Below are positions 1 through 6,290 of a stretch of DNA of 6,616 nt, piece after piece; position 1 is the first letter of the stretch, and each line of letters begins with the position of its first letter. The position numbers and the translations under genes are program-made. Under the pieces are notes generated by a model. The model searched no databases and was not told where the DNA came from. It saw only the letters and a list, made by a program, of their open reading frames with translations. The stretch covers positions 1 to 6,616 of the forward strand of contig JAOZKO010000160.1 in NCBI GenBank assembly GCA_029935325.1, given 5' to 3'. This DNA comes from Bacteroidales bacterium. GTDB taxonomy: Bacteria; Bacteroidota; Bacteroidia; Bacteroidales; UBA1556.

Positions 1-96
1 ATTATTCTTTTCATCTTATAAAAAAATTTAATATTATTTTAAAATTTAGCTTAAATTCAATTTATTATATAAATATATTTTCACATATTTATTTTA

Positions 97-129
97 CAAA
101 GATATAGCAATAAGCATTTAGTAAACAAA
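97..129 (-). promoter_or_regulatory. Possible leftward promoter, divergent from the methyltransferase gene
   Basis: Read on the minus strand, 104-97 is TATCTTTG, a perfect match to the Bacteroidota -7 box TAnnTTTG. TTTG at 129-126 lies 21 nt upstream, a normal spacing for the -33 box. Transcription would start near position 92 and leave the window on the left. The remaining 1-96 is extremely AT-rich with no coding signal, so it would be an untranslated leader or spacer. In such AT-rich DNA this match could arise by chance, and no leftward gene is visible to support it. Confidence 0.3.
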
Positions 130-148
130 AAAATAAAGTCTATTTTTG
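117..148 (+). promoter_or_regulatory. Probable promoter of the RlmI-type methyltransferase gene
   Basis: TATTTTTG at 141-148 matches the Bacteroidota -7 consensus TAnnTTTG exactly. TTTA at 117-120 sits 20 nt upstream and matches the TTTG -33 box at three of four positions. Transcription would start around 153-156, giving a leader of about 35 nt before the ATG at 188. The in-frame TTG at 146 lies inside the -7 box, so it could not be on this transcript. That favours the downstream ATG as the true start. Confidence 0.5.
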
Positions 149-187
149 CAGCTTCAAATATTGATTAATATTAAAACTAATATAAGC

Positions 188-1372
188 ATGTCAGAAACTA
201 AAATAGTATTAAAATCAGGAAAAGATGATGCTGTTCTACGTCAACATCCATGGGTGTTTTCGGGAGCAATAAAAAAGACTTATGGCAATCCACAAGAAGG
301 TGATATAGTGGATGTTTATAACAATAAAGATCGCTTTCTTGGCTGTGGCCATTGGCAAAATGGATCTATTGCGGTGCGTGTTTTTAGTTTCGAACCTATC
401 GAAATAGATTCTAATTTCTGGAAATCCAAACTTGAAATGGCATATAAAGTGCGCCAATCTCTTGGTTTAACTGACAATGCTGAAACAAATGTTTATCGAC
501 TCGTTTTTGCCGAAGGAGATGGACTTCCTGGATTGATTATTGATTTTTATAATGGTGCAGCAGTTATTCAGGCTCATTCTATAGGCATGTATCTGCTTCG
601 AAAGGAGTTTACCAAAGTTTTACAAGATATTTATGGCGACAAACTACATACTGTTTATTCTAAAAGCAAAGGAAGCCTACCTAAAAATATTGCTTTTGAG
701 GTAGAAAACGAATTTCTGTTTGGTGATAAAGAGTCTGAAATTGTGCTTGAGGGAAACAATAAATTTGAAGTAAATTGGGTAAATGGCCAGAAGACTGGTT
801 TCTTTATTGACCAACGTTTCAATAGGGAATTGGTAGGAAAATATTCAAAAGGCAGAAGCGTACTAAATACCTTTTGTTATACTGGTGGGTTCTCCGTTTA
901 TGCTTTACAGCAAGATGCTAAGCTGGTACATTCTGTTGATAGTTCAGCAAAAGCAATTGACCTTACCGACCAAAATATAAAGCTCAATGGATTTGAAGGA
1001 GATGCTCACAAATCCTTTGCTATAGATACCATGAGTTTTTTGCAAGAAATGGAAGAAAGCTATGATTTAATTATCCTTGACCCTCCAGCATATGCAAAGC
1101 ATCGAGATGTTCGCCATAAAGCCGTACAAGGCTATAAGCGACTTAATGCAGTTGCTCTGAAAAAAATTGCTCCTGGTGGAATACTATTTACATTCTCATG
1201 CTCTCAAGTTGTTGATCGCAGACTTTTTGAATCAACAGTTTTGGCAGCAGCAATTCAAAGTGGGAGAAAGATCAGAGTTCTACATCATCTGTCGCAACCT
1301 GCCGATCATGCTGCTAGTATTTACCATGTAGAAGGTGAATATTTAAAAGGCTTGGTTCTTTATGTTGAATAG
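188..1372 (+). CDS. rlmI: RlmI-type class I SAM-dependent rRNA (cytosine-C5) methyltransferase
   Basis: This 394-residue protein is close in length to E. coli RlmI (396), which methylates C5 of C1962 in 23S rRNA with S-adenosylmethionine. It would act in the cytoplasm on large-subunit rRNA. An N-terminal PUA-type RNA-binding region spans about residues 3-78 (PWVFSGAI, then a GDIVDVY strand). A central region follows to about 185. The C-terminal Rossmann methyltransferase domain carries GQKTGFFIDQR (200-210), the SAM-binding stretch VLNTFCYTGGF (225-235), the DPP motif (298-300), and FTFSCS with Cys338, a candidate catalytic cysteine. I chose the ATG at 188. The frame is open upstream to a TTG at 146, but that TTG falls inside the promoter's -7 box, and MSETKIVLKSG is a typical family N-terminus. 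No Shine-Dalgarno is evident, as is usual in Bacteroidota. The family is clear. The exact rRNA position is inferred from E. coli. It is probably transcribed alone. Confidence 0.9.
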   Translation: MSETKIVLKSGKDDAVLRQHPWVFSGAIKKTYGNPQEGDIVDVYNNKDRFLGCGHWQNGSIAVRVFSFEPIEIDSNFWKSKLEMAYKVRQSLGLTDNAETNVYRLVFAEGDGLPGLIIDFYNGAAVIQAHSIGMYLLRKEFTKVLQDIYGDKLHTVYSKSKGSLPKNIAFEVENEFLFGDKESEIVLEGNNKFEVNWVNGQKTGFFIDQRFNRELVGKYSKGRSVLNTFCYTGGFSVYALQQDAKLVHSVDSSAKAIDLTDQNIKLNGFEGDAHKSFAIDTMSFLQEMEESYDLIILDPPAYAKHRDVRHKAVQGYKRLNAVALKKIAPGGILFTFSCSQVVDRRLFESTVLAAAIQSGRKIRVLHHLSQPADHAASIYHVEGEYLKGLVLYVE

Positions 1373-1390
1373 TGCTGCTAAGTGCTGCTA
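1371..1390 (+). repeat. Perfect 10-bp tandem duplication at the methyltransferase stop codon
   Basis: AGTGCTGCTA occurs twice with no gap, at 1371-1380 and 1381-1390. The first copy supplies the last two bases of the TAG stop at 1370-1372. Reading on in frame gives Cys-Cys and then a second stop, TAA at 1379-1381, so the duplication also creates a back-up stop. It looks like a slippage or short-duplication event. No function is implied. Confidence 0.8.
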
Positions 1391-1474
1391 GGGTCTAATA
1401 AGATAGCCTTTATAATCAATTATAATTCAAAAGCTAAAACTTAACGGTAAGCTTTCTTTATGAAATAACTATTA

Positions 1475-1515
1475 CACAAAGATTCTCAAAGAAAACACAG
1501 AGTTTCACAAAGAAG
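1475..1515. repeat. Four degenerate CACAAAGA-type tandem units
   Basis: Four consecutive units of 10, 11, 10 and 10 nt can be laid out: CACAAAGATT, CTCAAAGAAAA, CACAGAGTTT and CACAAAGAAG. The shared core is CNCARAG. Sequences of the CACAGAGA/CACAAAGA kind are familiar as dispersed, decayed repeats in intergenic DNA of many bacteria. That comparison is from memory. There is no coding potential. A regulatory role is possible but unsupported. Confidence 0.55.
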
Positions 1516-1591
1516 TATGCAATTGCCCTGATTGAAGTCTATTGATAAGTATATCTCTGATATTTTTATAAAAAGCAATAGTTAACAACAT

Positions 1592-1621
1592 GTGAAAAAG
1601 AAAATAATTTTTGATTTTCAC
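1592..1621. promoter_or_regulatory. Operator-like dyad overlapping the candidate carA leader promoter
   Basis: Seven-base arms GTGAAAA (1592-1598) and TTTTCAC (1615-1621) are perfect inverted repeats. The inner bases continue the symmetry around position 1606 (AAAAT-A-ATTTT), so 11 of 15 half-site positions match. The right half covers the candidate -33 box TTTG at 1610-1613, where a bound repressor could block transcription. The inner part is A/T only, so some of the symmetry is cheap in this composition. No specific regulator can be named. Confidence 0.3.
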
Positions 1622-1644
1622 TAGCTATTTACATATTACATTTG
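1610..1644 (+). promoter_or_regulatory. Candidate promoter for the carA leader transcript
   Basis: TACATTTG at 1637-1644 is a perfect TAnnTTTG -7 box, the only one I found by eye on the plus strand between the methyltransferase gene and carA. TTTG at 1610-1613 could be the -33 box. The 23-nt spacing is two or three longer than usual, which lowers confidence. Transcription would begin near 1650, leaving a leader of about 285 nt before carA that contains the 71-codon ORF and the terminator hairpin. Confidence 0.4.
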
Positions 1645-1674
1645 TTCCCTGATTAGGAAATCATAAATTTATTT

Positions 1675-1890
1675 ATGCCATTAAGAAAAGCTATTCAGGA
1701 TTTTACAGATTTGATTCAGTTCAATTTATTTCACTTTCTACTTTTCTCATTATATTTTATTAAAATCATCCACAGAAATACTAATCAGAATAAACTTGCT
1801 TACGCCTTTCTGAACAATATATTCCATAAGGAAGAATTTCCATTTTTAATTTATCCTAGACTTTTAAAAATTAGGGTCACGAATTATTAA
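1675..1890 (+). other. Doubtful 71-codon ORF in the carA leader; leader peptide or chance ORF
   Basis: An ATG-started frame of 71 codons lies entirely in the proposed leader RNA and ends 4 nt before the carA terminator stem. The product would be rich in Phe, Leu, Ile, Asn and Lys, with a hydrophobic run near residues 18-30, and it matches no family I recognise. Against a real gene: it overlaps repeat-like patches at both ends, its composition is that of AT-rich spacer, and it has no ribosome-binding signal. For a role: its stop codon is placed so that a terminating ribosome would overlap the hairpin, as in leader-peptide attenuators. I regard it as an ORF of unknown status. Confidence 0.2.
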
Positions 1891-1894
1891 TCAT

Positions 1895-1925
1895 TACCTC
1901 ATTTATTTTTATGAGGTATTTTTTT
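1895..1925 (+). terminator. Intrinsic terminator or attenuator hairpin immediately before carA
   Basis: TACCTCAT (1895-1902) and ATGAGGTA (1911-1918) form a perfect 8-bp stem with an 8-nt loop. Seven T residues follow (1919-1925). On the minus strand no T-run follows the stem, so it is directional towards carA. The T-run ends only 8 bp before the carA ATG at 1934. A promoter for carA between the hairpin and the gene is not possible at normal spacing unless its elements lie within the hairpin itself. It either terminates an upstream transcript or regulates carAB by read-through. Confidence 0.75.
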
Positions 1926-1933
1926 ATACAAAT

Positions 1934-3013
1934 ATGAACAAAAAAGCAGTCTTAATACTTGAAGACGGAACCGAATACCAAGGTAAAAGCTTTGGCTATG
2001 AAGCGAGTATAGCAGGTGAAGTCGTTTTTAATACAGCCATGACTGGTTACCCTGAGAGTCTAACAGACCCTTCGTATAGAGGTCAGATATTGGTAGCTAC
2101 TTATCCTATTATTGGTAATTATGGAGTTCCTCAAAAAGGCGAAGAAAATAATATGCTTCAACATTACGAATCGGATAGAATTCAGATTAGTGGATTTGTT
2201 GTCTCTTATTATAGCGCTGAATATAGTCATTGGAATGCTGAAAAAAGCCTAGATGAATGGATGATAGAGAATGAAATTCCTGGAATTTACGGTATAGATA
2301 CTAGAGCCCTAACAAAGCATTTGCGTGATAAAGGTGCTATGCTTGGTAAAATTATTATTGAGGATAAGGATGTGGATTTATACGACCCTAATCAATTGAA
2401 CCTTGTGGATGAAGTCAGCCTAAAGCAAAAACAAATATATGGCAATGGTAAATACCGGATTTTGCTTATTGATTGTGGAGTAAAGAACAATATTATAAGG
2501 CATTTCCTGAAAAGGGATACAACAATAATTCGTGTACCTTGGGATTATGATATTAGCCAAGAAGATTATGATGGATTATTTATTAGCAATGGCCCTGGTG
2601 ATCCTAAGAAATGTCAAATTACAATTGATAATCTAGAAATGGCTTTTAATAATGATGAGCCAATTTTTGGAATATGTTTGGGAAATCAGTTAATGTCATT
2701 AGCCTCTGGCGCTGATACTTATAAGCTGAAATACGGACACCGAAGCCATAATCAACCAGTATTGCATGTTGGAACAAACAGGGCATATATAACTTCACAG
2801 AATCATGGGTTTGCAGTTGATAATACTAGCTTAGGAAAAGATTGGGAGCCAATGTTTATTAATCTTAATGACGATACAAATGAAGGTTTTAAACATAAAA
2901 CAAAACCATTTTTCTCAACACAGTTTCATCCTGAGGCTTCCAGTGGGCCAACAGATACGGAGTATCTATTTGATGAGTTTTTAGATTTAATAAAAAAGCA
3001 AAAAGAGAATTAA
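1934..3013 (+). CDS. carA: Carbamoyl-phosphate synthetase small subunit (glutamine amidotransferase)
   Basis: CarA hydrolyses glutamine and passes the ammonia to CarB for carbamoyl-phosphate synthesis, the first step of pyrimidine and part of arginine biosynthesis, in the cytoplasm. The 359-residue length is somewhat short of E. coli CarA (382) but ordinary. The N-terminal CarA domain covers about residues 3-150 (LEDGTEYQGKSFG, GYPESLTDPSYRGQI). The class I glutaminase domain runs from about 174 to the end. It has SNGPGDP (218-224), the nucleophile Cys248 in GICLGNQ, and the His332/Glu334 pair in QFHPEA, so the triad is complete. The position after GICLG is Asn where E. coli has His, which is tolerated in class I amidotransferases. 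The ATG at 1934 gives the expected N-terminus MNKKAVLILEDG, with no evident ribosome-binding site. Several stretches match animal CAD better than E. coli CarA, such as TSQNHGFAVD and the NEG-to-QFHPE region. carB follows after 3 bp, so the two are likely one operon and translationally coupled. Confidence 0.97.
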   Translation: MNKKAVLILEDGTEYQGKSFGYEASIAGEVVFNTAMTGYPESLTDPSYRGQILVATYPIIGNYGVPQKGEENNMLQHYESDRIQISGFVVSYYSAEYSHWNAEKSLDEWMIENEIPGIYGIDTRALTKHLRDKGAMLGKIIIEDKDVDLYDPNQLNLVDEVSLKQKQIYGNGKYRILLIDCGVKNNIIRHFLKRDTTIIRVPWDYDISQEDYDGLFISNGPGDPKKCQITIDNLEMAFNNDEPIFGICLGNQLMSLASGADTYKLKYGHRSHNQPVLHVGTNRAYITSQNHGFAVDNTSLGKDWEPMFINLNDDTNEGFKHKTKPFFSTQFHPEASSGPTDTEYLFDEFLDLIKKQKEN

Positions 3014-3016
3014 GAT

Positions 3017-6000
3017 ATGGAGAATATGCCAAATAAAGTCCTAGTATTAGGCTCAGGAGCACTAAAGATTGGGGAAGCAGGCGAATTTGATTATTCTGGC
3101 TCACAAGCATTAAAAGCATTAGGCGAAGAAGGGATAAAGACTGTTTTAATAAATCCAAATATTGCGACAGTACAAACTTCAGAAGGAATAGCCGATAAAG
3201 TATATTTTCTGCCTATAACTACTGATTTTGTCACTAAAGTTATAATCAAGGAGAAACCTGACGGAATCCTGCTTGCTTTTGGAGGGCAAACTGCTTTAAA
3301 TTGTGGTACCGATCTTTTTGAAAAAGGTATTCTGAAAAAATATAATGTAGAGGTATTAGGAACTCCTGTTGAAGCAATTCAAGTTACGGAAGACAGAGAG
3401 AAATTTGCTAATTTACTAAGGGAGATTAATATTAAAACTCCTGAGAGTTTTGCCGTAACTTGCATCGACGACGCAATTACAGCTGCCCATAAAATTGGTT
3501 ATCCAATAATTACTCGAGCTGCATTTACTCTTGGTGGACAAGGGAGTGGATTTTGCGCTAATGATGATGAGTTGAGGAGTTTAGCAGAAAAAGCATTTGC
3601 TTATAGCGATCAAATTCTTGTGGAGAAATCGCTTAAAGGTTGGAAAGAGGTAGAATACGAAGTTGTTCGTGATGGTTTTGATAACTGCATTACTGTTTGT
3701 AATATGGAGAACTTTGACCCATTGGGAATACATACTGGCGAAAGCATTGTTGTTGCTCCTTCACAAACACTTAGCAATACAGAATACCATAAATTACGCG
3801 AAATATCCATTAAAATAATTAGAAAAGTAGGAGTAAAAGGCGAATGTAATGTGCAATTTGCCCTAGATCCAAATTCTGAAGATTATAGAGTTATAGAAGT
3901 AAATGCTCGTCTTTCGCGCTCTAGTGCATTGGCATCAAAAGCAACGGCATATCCATTGGCTTTTGTTGCAGCAAAAATTAGTTTAGGCTATGGTCTTCAT
4001 CAGCTAAAAAATGCTGTAACTCAAACTACAACAGCATTTTTTGAGCCTGCACTTGATTATGTAACTTGTAAAATACCACGCTGGGATTTAAGTAAATTTA
4101 ATGGCGTTAGTAACCAACTTGGCTCTTCCATGAAGAGTGTTGGCGAGATTATGTCAATTGGAAGAAGCTTTGAAGAGGCAATTCAGAAAGGCCTGAGAAT
4201 GATTGGCCAAGGGATGCATGGCTTTACTGCAAATAAGGAAACTGAAATTGAGGATATTGAAACCGAACTTTCGCAACCTACTGATATGCGAATTTTCGCT
4301 ATTGCCCATGCTCTGAAAAGGAATTATAGTATAGAAAAAATTCATGAGCTAACTGGTATCGATACATGGTTTTTAAGCAAATTAGAAAATATATTAAAGC
4401 TTGAAAACAAACTTTTAGAAGTAAATAGCCTTGATGATTTTGATAAAGATTTATTGATCCAGTCTAAGAAATCTGGCTTCTCTGATTTTCAATTGGCACG
4501 TACAGTATTAAAGAGTAATGATGAGGAAATTGATGATGATTTATTAAAGATTAGAGATTATCGTAAATCCCTAGGGGTTATCCCAGTTGTTAAGCAAATT
4601 GACACTTTAGCTGCTGAATATCCCGCACAAACCAATTACCTTTACCTTACATATCATGGTACTGAAAATGATATCGAATTTGAAGCTGATGGCAAGTCTA
4701 TAATTGTACTTGGGTCGGGGGCTTACAGAATTGGTAGCAGTGTAGAATTTGATTGGAGTAGTGTAAATGCTTTAAATACAGCTAAAAAAGAAGGTTATAG
4801 AGCTATAATGATTAATTATAATCCTGAGACAGTAAGTACCGATTACGATATCAGTGATAGATTATATTTTGATGAGTTATCATTTGAGCGCGTTTTAGAT
4901 ATTGTTGATAATGAAGCTCCTAAAGGCTTGATTGTTTCCATGGGAGGACAAATACCAAATAACTTAGCATTAAGATTACATAAAGAAGATGTTCCAATAT
5001 TAGGCACTTCTCCCCTATCAATTGACCGAGCAGAGGACAGACATAAGTTTTCATCAATGCTCGACAAATTGGGGATTAACCAACCACAATGGCAAGAGCT
5101 TAGCAGCATGGACGAGATTCATATATTTGCAAAGAAAGTAGGCTTTCCTCTTTTGATTCGCCCTTCATATGTACTCTCTGGTGCAGCTATGAATGTGGTT
5201 TCTAATGTAAATGAGTTAAATCATTTCTTAAAACTTGCTGCTAAGGTAAGCAAGAAGCACCCTGTTGTAGTAAGCGAATTTATTACTCAGGCCAAAGAAA
5301 TTGAGTTTGATGCAGTAGCAAATAAAGGTGAAATTGTTGCCTATGCTATTTCTGAGCATATTGAATTTGCAGGAGTACACTCTGGGGATGCCACATTGGT
5401 ATTTCCTCCTCAGAAGGTTTATTTCGAAACTATCAGACAGATAAAGCGCATTTCAAAACAAGTTGCAGAAGAATTAAATATTACTGGACCTTTTAATATG
5501 CAATTTCTTGCTCGAGATAATTTCGTAAAAGTAATTGAGTGCAATTTAAGAGCAAGCCGTAGCTTTCCCTTTGTTTCAAAGGTGCTAAACCAGAATTTTA
5601 TTGAAATGGCGACTCAAGTAATGCTAGGAAAGAAAGTAGAGAAGCCTTCAAAAAATCTTTTTGACATTGACCATATTGGCATAAAAGCTTCACAATTTTC
5701 ATTCTCGAGGCTAACCAAAGCAGATCCTGTTTTAGGAGTAGATATGGCATCTACAGGAGAAGTAGGGTGTATTGGCCATGGATATTACGAAACAATACTT
5801 AAAGCCATGCTTTCTGTTGGATATAATATCCCTAAAAAGGGAGTATTAATTTCTTCGGGAGATATTAGATCAAAGGTAGAGTTATTAGGGTCCTGCAAAC
5901 TTATGCGCGATAGAGGACTAAACTTATATGCCACACAAGGCACTGCTGATTTCTTGGAATCTCACGGAGTAGAAACAATTGTGGTACACTGGCCTGACGA

Positions 6001-6238
6001 CAAACGAAAGCCAAATTCAATGGATTTGTTCAAGGATAAAAGAATTGATTTTGTAGTTAATATTCCTAAGAACCTTAGTGAAGGGGAGCTAAATAACGAT
6101 TATACAATCAGGCGTACAGCTGTGGATTTGAATATTCCTATTATTACTAATGCCCGATTGGCAAGTGCTTTTATCAATGCCTTTTGCTTAGTTGAAATTG
6201 ATGATTTGGATATCCTTAGTTTGGGGGAGTATTTTTAG
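3017..6238 (+). CDS. carB: Carbamoyl-phosphate synthetase large subunit
   Basis: CarB makes carbamoyl phosphate from bicarbonate, CarA-derived ammonia and two ATP. At 1073 residues it equals E. coli CarB in length. The duplicated synthetase halves are plain: VLVLGSGALKIGEAGEFDYS opens the first, and IIVLGSGAYRIGSSVEFDWS, from residue 562, the second. The first ATP-grasp site (carboxyphosphate) shows Arg127, Arg167, glycine-rich GGQGSG (173-178) and EVNAR with Glu294, Asn296 and Arg298. The linker/oligomerisation region is about 400-555. The second site (carbamate) shows Arg715 in RPSYVLSGAAM and ECNLR with Glu841, Asn843 and Arg845, numbered as in E. coli. The C-terminal MGS-like allosteric domain starts near 935 and keeps ATQGTA (972-977) and the VVNIPKN stretch, so nucleotide control is likely. 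The effector cannot be told. Many segments are closer to animal CAD than to E. coli CarB. I chose ATG 3017; ATG 3026 (residue 4) is a possible alternative. No key residue seen is missing. Confidence 0.97.
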   Translation: MENMPNKVLVLGSGALKIGEAGEFDYSGSQALKALGEEGIKTVLINPNIATVQTSEGIADKVYFLPITTDFVTKVIIKEKPDGILLAFGGQTALNCGTDLFEKGILKKYNVEVLGTPVEAIQVTEDREKFANLLREINIKTPESFAVTCIDDAITAAHKIGYPIITRAAFTLGGQGSGFCANDDELRSLAEKAFAYSDQILVEKSLKGWKEVEYEVVRDGFDNCITVCNMENFDPLGIHTGESIVVAPSQTLSNTEYHKLREISIKIIRKVGVKGECNVQFALDPNSEDYRVIEVNARLSRSSALASKATAYPLAFVAAKISLGYGLHQLKNAVTQTTTAFFEPALDYVTCKIPRWDLSKFNGVSNQLGSSMKSVGEIMSIGRSFEEAIQKGLRMIGQGMHGFTANKETEIEDIETELSQPTDMRIFAIAHALKRNYSIEKIHELTGIDTWFLSKLENILKLENKLLEVNSLDDFDKDLLIQSKKSGFSDFQLARTVLKSNDEEIDDDLLKIRDYRKSLGVIPVVKQIDTLAAEYPAQTNYLYLTYHGTENDIEFEADGKSIIVLGSGAYRIGSSVEFDWSSVNALNTAKKEGYRAIMINYNPETVSTDYDISDRLYFDELSFERVLDIVDNEAPKGLIVSMGGQIPNNLALRLHKEDVPILGTSPLSIDRAEDRHKFSSMLDKLGINQPQWQELSSMDEIHIFAKKVGFPLLIRPSYVLSGAAMNVVSNVNELNHFLKLAAKVSKKHPVVVSEFITQAKEIEFDAVANKGEIVAYAISEHIEFAGVHSGDATLVFPPQKVYFETIRQIKRISKQVAEELNITGPFNMQFLARDNFVKVIECNLRASRSFPFVSKVLNQNFIEMATQVMLGKKVEKPSKNLFDIDHIGIKASQFSFSRLTKADPVLGVDMASTGEVGCIGHGYYETILKAMLSVGYNIPKKGVLISSGDIRSKVELLGSCKLMRDRGLNLYATQGTADFLESHGVETIVVHWPDDKRKPNSMDLFKDKRIDFVVNIPKNLSEGELNNDYTIRRTAVDLNIPIITNARLASAFINAFCLVEIDDLDILSLGEYF

Positions 6239-6290
6239 GTTGAGGTTAAAGCTGAGGTTGAGGTTGAGGTGGAGGTTTAGGCTGAGGTTT
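6237..6290 (+). repeat. AGGTTG hexamer array starting in the carB stop codon
   Basis: Nine in-phase hexamers run from 6237 to 6290 with consensus AGGTTG. Units 1, 4 and 5 are exact, the others differ at one or two bases, and none shifts phase. The array begins with the AG of carB's TAG stop codon. It is rich in G and T on this strand, unlike the surrounding AT-rich DNA. It has no coding role for carB as it stands, but mutation of the stop codon would read straight into it. Confidence 0.85.

Larger units (their letters stand above)
1373..1933. other. Long intergenic region with repeat debris and the carA leader
   Basis: This 561-bp stretch separates the methyltransferase gene from carA and holds no convincing gene. 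From left to right it has a 10-bp tandem duplication, a weak AAAGCT/AGCTTT inverted repeat (1430-1455), a four-unit CACAAAGA-type repeat (1475-1515), a dyad (1592-1621), a TAnnTTTG box (1637-1644), a doubtful 71-codon ORF (1675-1890), and a terminator hairpin (1895-1925). The patches at 1693-1719 (ATTCAG at both ends of an AGGATTTTACAGATTTG core) and 1874-1892 (GTCACGAATTATTAATC) resemble, from memory, degenerate repeats scattered through many Bacteroidota intergenic regions. I could not check this by search. Confidence 0.6.

Noticed and set aside
236..457. 73-codon minus-strand ORF inside the methyltransferase gene
   Set aside because: It lies wholly within a well-supported gene on the other strand and has no recognisable motif.
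1430..1455. AAAGCT/AGCTTT inverted repeat as the methyltransferase terminator
   Set aside because: Only six pairs around a 14-nt loop, with no real T-run after it, are too weak to call.
1675..1890. 71-codon ORF as a true protein gene
   Set aside because: It has no family resemblance, no ribosome-binding signal and AT-spacer composition, and it overlaps repeat-like patches. I kept it only as a possible leader ORF.
1373..1933. Riboswitch or tRNA in the long gap
   Set aside because: I saw no cloverleaf, CCA end or conserved riboswitch core. The only strong structure is the terminator stem.
2889..3158. 89-codon minus-strand ORF across the carA-carB junction
   Set aside because: It overlaps the conserved 3' end of carA and 5' end of carB. 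Its Leu-rich translation is what reverse reading of such codons gives.
3610..3810. 66-codon minus-strand ORF inside carB
   Set aside because: It is a shadow of the conserved first ATP-grasp region of carB.
4154..4345. 63-codon minus-strand ORF inside carB
   Set aside because: It is a shadow of the carB coding strand with no independent signal.
4843..5109. 88-codon minus-strand ORF inside carB
   Set aside because: It is a shadow of the second synthetase half of carB.
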